Of a stretch of DNA of 64,000 nucleotides, positions 52,540 to 60,792 are shown piece after piece (position 1 is the first letter of the stretch; every line of letters starts with the position of its first letter). A program made the position numbers and the translations under genes. The notes below the pieces were generated by a model. The model had not been told where the DNA came from. It saw only the letters and a list, made by a program, of their open reading frames with translations, and did no database searches. The DNA comes from FEN-1297 sp046704255 (GTDB taxonomy: Bacteria > Bacteroidota > Ignavibacteria > Ignavibacteriales > Ignavibacteriaceae): NCBI GenBank assembly GCA_046704255.1, contig JBJKSH010000057.1, positions 1 through 64,000 on the forward strand, read 5' to 3'.

Positions 52540-53802
52540 ATGTCTAGATTTTTAATGATTTTAGTAATAGGCGGATTTATTTCTTACGGGATTCTTACAA
52601 TTCCGCAAAATAATTTTGTAAATGAGGGCACCAAGAATGCCGTAATGTTATACTCGGATGCTCAAGCTAGAGATATTGCAAATAGCACAGCACAGATGTT
52701 ACTTTCTGAGGTTAGCGACAGCCTAAGTTGGCGGGTTAATTCTTATACAGAAACTAATTTACTAGGAGGGACTGCAAAATACAAGGTTATTGATACGGTT
52801 CTCGGAATAAAAGATACCGTAATAAAAATTTCGGTTACAGGTAAATACAATAATTATTCGACTAATGTTACCGTATTTGCAGATAAAGAATCTCCCGGTT
52901 TTGTCCCTCCTATAGTTCGTGGAGTATGGACTGCAAACGGCCCTTTGAACAATACTATAAGCGATATGTATATTGATGGTGAAGACCATGACCTAAATTG
53001 GAATTATGTACCGCATACCGGAGTTTTTGGTATTTCTACAAGCATAGATTTTGTTAATACTGAAGACGCTCAGATAGGTGGGACAAGAGATAGTGTAGAT
53101 TATCCTATGTCTTATCCTCAAGACCCTAATGTTATTGAACAGAATTATAATTGGGGCAGTCATTTTCCCAGTACTCCAGACGAAGCTCTCGGATTACCGG
53201 AGGGAACATTAAAACAAATAGCAAAGAGCGGTAAGGATGGAAGTCAGTATGTGACTGATGTAAAAGATTTAACTTTGCCTTTATCGGGCGTTACATATAT
53301 AGAATTACCCGAAGGGGTACAAGAAAAAATCGACATGGCTTATACTGGAGGAAAGGGAGGTCCCGGGGGAAAAGAAGACTCCGGAGGAAAAGAAGACTCC
53401 GGAGGAAAAGAAGACCCCGGATGTCCTGGTGGACCTGGAGAAAAAGGTACAATTGATCCCAGCATATACAACAGCAGGGGTATACTTGTGGTACATAACG
53501 CAAACGGAACCACAAGAATTAATCAATTACATACTGGAACCGGACAATGGTTTGAGGGAATAATTATAGGTGATTATATGTTCCATTTCCATCTTGATGT
53601 CCTAGGTGCCATTATTTTACTTTCACCTGACCTTGAAACAGTTCACCACTGTGCCGGAAACAAAGACCACAGGGTGTTTTATAGTTCTCAATCAATTAGA
53701 AATGCAACTAAAATTTTAGGTATAAGAAGCAAGTACAGTAATGGTAACGATAACTACGGTTTTGATGCACATAGATTGCATGTAAGATATTGGAGGGAAT
53801 AA
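52540..53802 (+). CDS. PilX-like protein, cassette 2, second copy with Gly-rich insert
   Basis: 420 residues, a tandem duplicate of the preceding gene: identical or nearly identical stretches cover most of the length (MSRFLMI, GGFISYGIL, DMYIDGEDHDLNWN, GGTRDSVDYPMS, HRVFYSS.SIRNATKI). It differs by an insert of about 28 residues near position 268 made of GGKEDS-type repeats (coded by an 18-bp minisatellite at 53365-53418), rich in Gly/Pro and ending GCPGGPGEKG, like a collagen-type linker. Other differences are scattered point changes. It could be an alternative subunit of the same assembly. Confidence 0.65.
   Translation: MSRFLMILVIGGFISYGILTIPQNNFVNEGTKNAVMLYSDAQARDIANSTAQMLLSEVSDSLSWRVNSYTETNLLGGTAKYKVIDTVLGIKDTVIKISVTGKYNNYSTNVTVFADKESPGFVPPIVRGVWTANGPLNNTISDMYIDGEDHDLNWNYVPHTGVFGISTSIDFVNTEDAQIGGTRDSVDYPMSYPQDPNVIEQNYNWGSHFPSTPDEALGLPEGTLKQIAKSGKDGSQYVTDVKDLTLPLSGVTYIELPEGVQEKIDMAYTGGKGGPGGKEDSGGKEDSGGKEDPGCPGGPGEKGTIDPSIYNSRGILVVHNANGTTRINQLHTGTGQWFEGIIIGDYMFHFHLDVLGAIILLSPDLETVHHCAGNKDHRVFYSSQSIRNATKILGIRSKYSNGNDNYGFDAHRLHVRYWRE
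53365..53418 (+). repeat. 18-bp minisatellite (three copies) in the PilX-like gene
   Basis: Three 18-bp units beginning GGxGG and containing AAAAGAAGAC follow each other in frame and code for GGKEDS, GGKEDS, GGKEDP. The sister gene at 51303 has none at this place. Copy number may vary by slippage without breaking the frame. Confidence 0.8.
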
Positions 53803-53854
53803 AAGCGCTTTATATATACAATAAAACCGACAGAGCAAGAACCTGAAATAACTT

Positions 53855-55831
53855 TCAATTTACAGCCGGCTTATTAAAGACGACAGTAAATATAGAACCG
53901 AAACCTTTTGAGCTTTCAACTTTTATATCTGCCTTGTTTAACTCAACATATTTCTTTACAAGAGCCAGGCCCAATCCGTTACCTTCAAATTCCCTTTTTT
54001 GCCCCACGTCTTCTTGAGAGAATGGGGTGAATAATTTTTCCATATAATCTTCGGAAATTCCTATTCCAGAATCTTTTACGGCTATACAAATTTTCCCCTT
54101 TCCTTCTTCATAAATTCTAACTGTAATAGAGCCTTTGGGAGTATATTTAACAGCATTGCCGATAAGGTTTTGGAATATCTGGTTAAATGTGTACAGGTCG
54201 ACATTAACTTTCGGAGAATCAATATAAGAATCGAAATTTAGCTCCAGGCCTTTTTCGGTGCATAACGGTTTTAATTCTTTAATTACCGTCTTCAACTGTT
54301 TTTCAGCATCGATTAATTCAAAATCGGGCTCATAATTACCGCTTTGAATTGAAGACATATTAAGAATTAGATCAATAGTGCGCTGCAGCCTTTTCCCAGC
54401 ACTGTCCATCGATTCCATTAAGGTATTTAATTCTTCATCCTTTAATACGGCAAGCTCGTCCGATACTATCGGCGTAACATTTAATATTACATTAAGCGGT
54501 GTTCTAATTTCGTGGGACATTTGTGCAAGGAAAGCACTTTTAAGCCGGTCGGATGCTTCGGCTTTATCTTTTGCAAGTATTAATTCTTTTTCAACTTCTT
54601 TCCTCTCGCTTATATCAATTACCTGGCTTACAAAATTTAACGGTCTCTCTTTGGTATCTCTTAAGAGTATGGACTTAACAATAGCATAAACTATCTTGCC
54701 GTTTTTATTAATAAAGCGCTTTTCAAAATATATATCGGAAAGATCTTCGTTAAGCATCTTTTTACTTGCAGATAATTTTTGTTCCCAATCTTCCTCGTTA
54801 GATTCAGGCCAGTCAGCAAGATCACTTGCTCTGTTATTCATCAATCTTTTATTTAAAAATTCCTCCTTTGCCCAGTCTTCTTTAACCGTAATTTCTTCAA
54901 TGGGCCGGTTTAGAAGTTCTTCGGCAGTATAACCGGTAGTTTCGCAAAAAGAAAGATTTACTTTTGTAATTTTATTATCGGGAGAAGTTAATACCATACC
55001 CACAGGTGCAAGTTCAACCAAAAGACGGAATTGTTCTTCGCTTTCCTTTAATGCATTTTCAAAATGCTTACGCTGATTTATTTCAAATTCCACTTCCCCT
55101 ATCTTATCTCTAAACAGATAGCTTGCTTCCTGCTTCAAATTATAAATCTGGCCTTCCAAATCCCCAATCTTTTCCGGAATCAATTCAAGAATATGTAATA
55201 TTATACCGAACTCATCAAATTTTTCAAATATCTTTTTTTTTCTGTAGTTGCCTACATCTATTGCATCCGCAGCATTTAAGACTTTTTTAACCGGCATATA
55301 GACTAAACTTATAAAAGCTGCAGAGAATATAAATCCGATTATAAATATTAATGCGCTTACCTTAATTATCTCTGAATTATTACTGCTTATATCTTCCATT
55401 AGATTGGGAACAAAAAGTCCGATATAAAGCATTGCATTTTGTGCTTTATTAATTTTAAAGTGATATGATTTCCGTATTAAATTATTCTTTAACTTAGTAA
55501 CCGGTATGTAACTAGTCTGTAAATAATTGTTCTCCTTTGCAGCATTTAAATTAAAACTTTTAATAATTTTGTTTGAGTCTCCCGTTACTACAAAATAAGA
55601 AATATACCTGTTTACTTCAGGCTCTATATTTGATTCTTCTGTTGAGGAATCATACAAATTCTTTTGAACATCGATTATTATATGGCCGGATATTACTGCC
55701 ATAATATCATTAATTTCAATTTCTTTTTGCTTAATATATCCGCCGGATTGATACAGATAATAAGCAATGGATAGGAGGCAAAAAAATGCAGAACAAATTA
55801 AAAAATATTTTGAACGTATTTTCTTAAACAT
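53855..55831 (-). CDS. PAS-containing sensor histidine kinase
   Basis: 658 residues. One N-terminal helix (FLICSAFFCLLSIAYYLY), a periplasmic sensor of about 130 residues, a second helix (LIFIIGFIFSAAFISLVY), a HAMP-like linker and a coiled coil lead to PAS (EQFRLLVELAPVGMVLTSPD, FCETTGYTAEELLNRPIEEI). The HisKA box is FLAQMSHEIRTPLNVILNVT with H440; the ATPase has NLIGNAVKYTPKG, KDSGIGISEDYMEKLFTPFS and GNGLGLALVKKYV. All catalytic boxes are present; it has no receiver domain, and no response-regulator gene is adjacent. Signal unknown. It is convergent with the pilin-like cluster. Confidence 0.92.
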   Translation of the reverse strand: MFKKIRSKYFLICSAFFCLLSIAYYLYQSGGYIKQKEIEINDIMAVISGHIIIDVQKNLYDSSTEESNIEPEVNRYISYFVVTGDSNKIIKSFNLNAAKENNYLQTSYIPVTKLKNNLIRKSYHFKINKAQNAMLYIGLFVPNLMEDISSNNSEIIKVSALIFIIGFIFSAAFISLVYMPVKKVLNAADAIDVGNYRKKKIFEKFDEFGIILHILELIPEKIGDLEGQIYNLKQEASYLFRDKIGEVEFEINQRKHFENALKESEEQFRLLVELAPVGMVLTSPDNKITKVNLSFCETTGYTAEELLNRPIEEITVKEDWAKEEFLNKRLMNNRASDLADWPESNEEDWEQKLSASKKMLNEDLSDIYFEKRFINKNGKIVYAIVKSILLRDTKERPLNFVSQVIDISERKEVEKELILAKDKAEASDRLKSAFLAQMSHEIRTPLNVILNVTPIVSDELAVLKDEELNTLMESMDSAGKRLQRTIDLILNMSSIQSGNYEPDFELIDAEKQLKTVIKELKPLCTEKGLELNFDSYIDSPKVNVDLYTFNQIFQNLIGNAVKYTPKGSITVRIYEEGKGKICIAVKDSGIGISEDYMEKLFTPFSQEDVGQKREFEGNGLGLALVKKYVELNKADIKVESSKGFGSIFTVVFNKPAVN

Positions 55832-56284
55832 GTACCAGCTAAAATAGTATAATTTTATTTAGTAAATCCACCCTTTAATATTATCGGACAAAACAAGAAT
55901 AATTAAAAGGAACATGCATAATTTATTTTACCTAACCTAATAAATTTTATATTGAAAGTCTATATAAGTTAGATTATAAAAGTGATAGATCAGCCGGCAG
56001 TTTGGTAAGACAAATGTAAATAATTTGTTAATTAGAAAGACTCTGAACCCATCTCTTGCCTTTCACTTTTAAGACTATGTGAAAATTAGGAAATGACGAA
56101 TAAATATTAATATCAGGTTTTTAATAAACTATCAATCCACCATTCATTAACATTGTACTTTTAAGTATCTTCGGCCAAAAAACAAAGCGATTGCCCTATA
56201 AAATAAAAAAAGGCAGGCCGTAAAGCCTGCCATTTAGAGATGTTATTTTTGTGTGCTGTTTTCTAATGAAGATTTATTCTCTCG
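55832..56284. other. Spacer between the histidine kinase and the giant secreted protein gene
   Basis: 453 bp with no ORF. The only clear element is the terminator of the giant gene at 56205-56231. The kinase promoter should lie between 55850 and 56150 but is not recognised. Confidence 0.45.
56205..56231 (-). terminator. Intrinsic terminator of the giant secreted protein gene
   Basis: On the minus strand GGCAGGC and GCCTGCC form a perfect 7-bp stem with a 6-base loop, directly followed by seven T. It lies about 55 bp after the stop codon of the gene. Confidence 0.9.
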
Positions 56285-59200
56285 TTATTTCATAAGTATC
56301 ATCTTTTTTGTAATCTGTTCTTTCCCGTTTGAAAGTGAATATATGTATATTCCGGATGAGAGTTTACTTGCGTCAAAGGTTAAATTATAACTACCTGGGT
56401 TCAATTCTCCGTTAAGTAGTTTTGCTACTTCCTGCCCAAGAAGGTTATAAACTTTAAGGACATACTTTCCAGATGCCGGGACTGAAAATTGTATAACAGT
56501 CGACGGATTAAACGGATTCGGGTAATTCTGTCCTAATTTGAATTCATGTGGAACCGAATTGACATCATTAACTCCCGTTATCGAATTACCCTGGAATGAA
56601 ATATTTTGAACAGTAATGTTAAATGTAGATAACCCTGGATTATCGTCTGTTGAAAATATAAAACCAATAAATTCTATCTGAGAAGGATCAAAATTGACCT
56701 GGCTGCCGTACAACTGCTTAAACTGGCTGAAGTTAATTGTATATTCTTTGCTTTCTCCCGTTAGGCTTATTTTATAAGCAAAATAATTATAATTATTAAT
56801 TTCAGAAGTATTTATAATTACTTCAACCGTGCCGTTACCACTGGCATCAAATTTAACCTTATTAAAATTTGAAAGATCGTACGGTTCATTTCCTGCGGAT
56901 AAAGAACGTACAATAGACGCCCAATCCTTAAGCTGTCCCGAAGCAGAAACGCCGCCAGAAAGAACAACCGAACCTTCGGGGTAATTTGTTACGGTTTGCT
57001 GCGGGAAGTTTGAAGTATTAAATGAATCAAAGGTACTTAATGGACCATTTATATATGAATAAGCACCGCCGCCTACATAAACTTCATCAGTAAATCCGCT
57101 GGCTTGACTCATATAAACATTTGCATCCGATATTATACCGGGGTTAATTGTAACATCATTCGTACCTTTGTTTACATGGAATGAAGATTTGGTTGAAAGT
57201 TGATCTGCACCCTGGGATATTCTATAATATGTTGTGAAGTTCAGGTCTTTTGGGGAACCGTTATTTACAACAGCTAAGTGAATATAACCATCTAAAGAAT
57301 AATATGCACTGCTTATATAAACATCAGGATTTAACTGTGATGTATTCATATAATTTAATTTATTCAAAGAACTAAACTTAGAAAGCATCTCTTGAACGAG
57401 GTTTACAGTTCCGGTGTATGAATCCGACCAAACCTGGAAGTTATATACACTGGAGGCACCGGCAGGCGCTTTGTATTCTTCATAGGTCCACTTATTCTGC
57501 ACGAAATATCCACCGGGTGTTTCGTAAACGCTGAATGATATTGCATAATCTGTAGTGTTATCTTTTTGATGAGATTCTTTGGCCGCATAAAATTGATAAC
57601 CGTTTATATTAAGCAATTTAATTTCGTCAATTTTATAACCGGCAAGTCTATCGCATACCACCTTAAAGTGATCATAAATATTTGGCGCTGCAGTAATCGT
57701 TGAGAAAACTCCTCCTACTCTTGTATTACCTTTTGCAAGGGCAAGTGTATAATTAACTGCGTAACTGGAAATTGCATTGGATATGCCGAGAATATCAAAT
57801 GGTGTTGCCGCTACCGCATGTGAATTTAAAGGACCTGTTTGTGGAATAAAATCCTGTAATGTATACAGGGCAGTAATTGCAGCCGCACCTTTTTTAAGTT
57901 GAATTGGAGTTGTCATTCCGTATTTTATTTTTAATTCACGTTTCAATAACAGTTCGGAAAGATCACCTCTGGATTCTACACCTCCATTATTTGAATTACT
58001 GGTAGTATCCTTTATATCTAAATCGGTTGCACACTCTTCGTATGTATTGTTATCAATATCTTTACCTGTTATACAAGCTAAATTAAGATAGTTATCACAA
58101 TAGTTGGTTACCATGGCAGTTAAAGTAACACTTCCCTGATCATTTGGATTTAAAGTTCCCACATTAAATTGAACAATATTACTTCCTTGAGAAGTTTCTT
58201 GTCCGCTTGAAGATGATACGTATGCCATTCCCGGAGGTAAGGTATCCAAAACAACCGAATTATAAATCGCTGCAGAACCTGAATTTCCGTATTTAATTGT
58301 ATAAGTTGTAGTTTTACCGGAATCCGGTGCAAATACCAATCCGTCGTCTTTGGTAATCCATAATTGTGGATAATTTTGCTGAGGTATATACATACCGGCA
58401 TCAATTGTAAGATTATTTTCACCGGCCGACAAATCTATGCAAACAGTTTTACCGCTTGAAACATCTGGATTAGAATCAACTGTTCTATCACTGCCTTGTA
58501 ATGCAGGGCTGAAATTATAACTTGAAGGTAAAATGAACCATACATAATAACTTCCTGCGGCAAGGTTATTGAATAAATATTTACCGTTAGAGTTTGTTGA
58601 AGTTGTAGCAACCAGAGCGTCGGTATTGCAATCATAAAGTTTAACAATAACGTTAGGAATTCCCGGTTCGCCAGAGTTTTGTATGCCGTTATGGTTCAAG
58701 TCATTCCATACAAAGTCTCCTATACTGCCTGTCTGTGGAGGCGGTGTTGGATACATACCGGCATCAATTGTAAGGTTATTTTCACCTGCAGATAAATCTA
58801 CACAAACTGTTTTGCCTGTTGTAGGATCGGGATTTGAATCAACCGACCTATCACTGCCCTGCAGTGCGGGACTAAATGTATAGCCGTTTGGCAATACAAA
58901 CTGAACATAATAACTTCCTGCAGAAAGATTATTAAATAAATATTTACCGTTATTATTTGTAGCTGTTGTAGATAATAGATTGTTAGTATTGCAGTCATAA
59001 AGTTTAACAACTACATTGGGAATACCCGGTTCGCCTGAGTCTTGTATTCCGTTATGATTAGTATCGTCCCATACAAAATCACCTATGCTGCCTGTCTGCG
59101 GAGGAGGAGGAGTTGGGTACATACCGGCATCAATTGTAAGGTTATTTTCACCTGCAGATAAATCTACACAAACTGTTTTGCCTGATGTAGGATCGGGGTT

Positions 59201-60499
59201 TGAATCAACTGTTCTGTCGCTGCCCTGAAGTGCCGGACTGAATGTATAGCCGTTTGGCAATACAAACTGAACATAATAGCTTCCCGCAGAAAGATTACTG
59301 AATAAGTATTTACCATTTGAATTAGTGGTTGTGCTGGCAATAAGTTTATTTGTATTACAGTCAAAAAGAAGCACAACTATATTAGGTATGCCAGGCTCGC
59401 CTGAGTCTTGTATGCCGTTTTTATTTGTGTCATTCCAAACAAAGTCTCCAATACTGCCCACTGGCGGCGGTGTCGGATACATACCTGCATCTATTGTTAA
59501 ATTATTTTCACTTACGCCCAATGTTATACAAGCAGTCTTTCCGTTATTATCAGGATTAGAATCCAGAGCTGTATCCGAGCCCTGATTTTGAGGACTAACT
59601 GTATAGTCATTCGGAATTCCGAATTTTACATAATAATCTCCGTGAGTTAAAGGTGAGAACAAATATTTACCGTTAGCGTCTGTTGTAGTGGTAGCAAGAA
59701 GGGAGTCCGTAATACAATTATATAAATTCACTATAACGTTCGGAATACCTGGCTCACCGGAATTCTGAATACCATTTTTATTTGAATCATTCCAAACAAA
59801 GTCTCCAATGCTGCCGAATGTAGGTGTAGGAATTCCGTCAACTTTTATTTTGGATGGTGAATTGTGCATTTTAATTATTGCAACAGAACCAAATCCGGCA
59901 GAACCAAATGCGTTTTTGCTTACTGTTACTTCATACTGCACATCAAAAATCCAATTAGGATATGAAGGATTAGGGGTATAATTATTATCTGTTGCCGGAG
60001 AGTTGGTTGTTAGTACATAGCCAAACTGATTAAAATTCCTGCTCAGAGATGTATTATAACTTAAAATATTACTTGCACTTCCTTTAATTATTTTTCCGTC
60101 TCCGCCGGTTGCTCCTAGAGAACCATAACCAGATGGAAATTGGTTGCTTTGGCTTATATAATCTAATTGGAAATCAAGTACTACATTTCCGTTTTTATCT
60201 TTAAATTGAAATTCCGATTCGTCGCTTCCGACAAGATCACTAAATTTATGTTTGTTAGGTCCTCCCCAGCCAATTGTATTTGTACCATAAGTATTATCGT
60301 TCACAGTCGGACTCATATCGAAAAAAACATGTATATTACCGGCAGCATCTGTACTTGTATATAAAGTTCCAACATAAACATTTTGGTTGTTAACCGGATA
60401 TTCCAGATCTACACCGGTGCCTTGGGCAAATATTTTATTTAACCCTGTTAATAAAATAAATATGGATACAAAAAAAGAGACTAAGTAAATTCGTTTCAT
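56285..60499 (-). CDS. Giant type IX-secreted surface protein with SdrD-B and DUF11 repeats
   Basis: 1,404 residues from the ATG at 60499, chosen because GGGAGAA lies 6 bp upstream. Signal peptide (VSFFVSIFILLTGLNKIFAQ). Residues about 229-700 hold four SdrD B-like repeats, each starting GSIGDFVWND and containing GIPNVxVxLYDCNT, GKYLFxNL and ENNLTIDAGMYPTPPP. A DUF11 domain follows (YTIKYGNSGSAAIYNSVVLD). Then come a 500-residue region with no recognised family and a carbohydrate-binding-like part. The end NYPNPFNPSTVIQFSVP, GYKVLKVYNLLGQEVA-like and SSGIYIYSLSNGKEQITKKM is a type A C-terminal sorting domain of the type IX secretion system, so it is exported and probably anchored on the surface. 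Confidence 0.88.
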   Translation of the reverse strand: MKRIYLVSFFVSIFILLTGLNKIFAQGTGVDLEYPVNNQNVYVGTLYTSTDAAGNIHVFFDMSPTVNDNTYGTNTIGWGGPNKHKFSDLVGSDESEFQFKDKNGNVVLDFQLDYISQSNQFPSGYGSLGATGGDGKIIKGSASNILSYNTSLSRNFNQFGYVLTTNSPATDNNYTPNPSYPNWIFDVQYEVTVSKNAFGSAGFGSVAIIKMHNSPSKIKVDGIPTPTFGSIGDFVWNDSNKNGIQNSGEPGIPNVIVNLYNCITDSLLATTTTDANGKYLFSPLTHGDYYVKFGIPNDYTVSPQNQGSDTALDSNPDNNGKTACITLGVSENNLTIDAGMYPTPPPVGSIGDFVWNDTNKNGIQDSGEPGIPNIVVLLFDCNTNKLIASTTTNSNGKYLFSNLSAGSYYVQFVLPNGYTFSPALQGSDRTVDSNPDPTSGKTVCVDLSAGENNLTIDAGMYPTPPPPQTGSIGDFVWDDTNHNGIQDSGEPGIPNVVVKLYDCNTNNLLSTTATNNNGKYLFNNLSAGSYYVQFVLPNGYTFSPALQGSDRSVDSNPDPTTGKTVCVDLSAGENNLTIDAGMYPTPPPQTGSIGDFVWNDLNHNGIQNSGEPGIPNVIVKLYDCNTDALVATTSTNSNGKYLFNNLAAGSYYVWFILPSSYNFSPALQGSDRTVDSNPDVSSGKTVCIDLSAGENNLTIDAGMYIPQQNYPQLWITKDDGLVFAPDSGKTTTYTIKYGNSGSAAIYNSVVLDTLPPGMAYVSSSSGQETSQGSNIVQFNVGTLNPNDQGSVTLTAMVTNYCDNYLNLACITGKDIDNNTYEECATDLDIKDTTSNSNNGGVESRGDLSELLLKRELKIKYGMTTPIQLKKGAAAITALYTLQDFIPQTGPLNSHAVAATPFDILGISNAISSYAVNYTLALAKGNTRVGGVFSTITAAPNIYDHFKVVCDRLAGYKIDEIKLLNINGYQFYAAKESHQKDNTTDYAISFSVYETPGGYFVQNKWTYEEYKAPAGASSVYNFQVWSDSYTGTVNLVQEMLSKFSSLNKLNYMNTSQLNPDVYISSAYYSLDGYIHLAVVNNGSPKDLNFTTYYRISQGADQLSTKSSFHVNKGTNDVTINPGIISDANVYMSQASGFTDEVYVGGGAYSYINGPLSTFDSFNTSNFPQQTVTNYPEGSVVLSGGVSASGQLKDWASIVRSLSAGNEPYDLSNFNKVKFDASGNGTVEVIINTSEINNYNYFAYKISLTGESKEYTINFSQFKQLYGSQVNFDPSQIEFIGFIFSTDDNPGLSTFNITVQNISFQGNSITGVNDVNSVPHEFKLGQNYPNPFNPSTVIQFSVPASGKYVLKVYNLLGQEVAKLLNGELNPGSYNLTFDASKLSSGIYIYSLSNGKEQITKKMILMK
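58395..59814 (-). repeat. Four tandem SdrD-B repeat units within the giant gene
   Basis: Units of about 360 bp start at about 59814, 59459, 59093 and 58731 on the minus strand. The second, third and fourth are much closer to each other in DNA sequence than to the first, which suggests recent expansion or conversion. Confidence 0.75.
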
Positions 60500-60531
60500 T
60501 TCTAATTCTCCCATTAATTTTTTATTCTTAT

Positions 60532-60548
60532 CCCAATAGATGTGCCAA
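60532..60548 (-). promoter_or_regulatory. Near-consensus sigma-54 promoter upstream of the giant gene
   Basis: The minus strand reads TTGGCAC, then ATCTA, then TTGGG. The -24 part is perfect and the spacing is right; the -12 element has GG in place of the consensus GC. The start codon is 33 bp downstream. A sigma-54 activator is coded at 17490. Confidence 0.3.
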
Positions 60549-60792
60549 TTGCAGAAAAATGCGATTTTTTTTAGGAAAATGAATATTCGATAACTGATAT
60601 GTGTCTTAAAATGATACGTCTCCCCTGTATCTTCTTATTTTATAAGTTATTAAAAATTAGTTACTTAATAAACTTAAAATATTATAAGGCGAGACTCACC
60701 TAGGTTTGTTTAGTGCGTATAAAATAGGATGAAACAATTTTACGTTGAATGTTACATTAATATAATTCAAAGATAAATCTAACCTGTGAGGC

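Noticed and set aside
58395..59814. CRISPR-like spacing of repeats in the giant gene
   Set aside because: The units are about 360 bp, code for protein and form SdrD-B domains.
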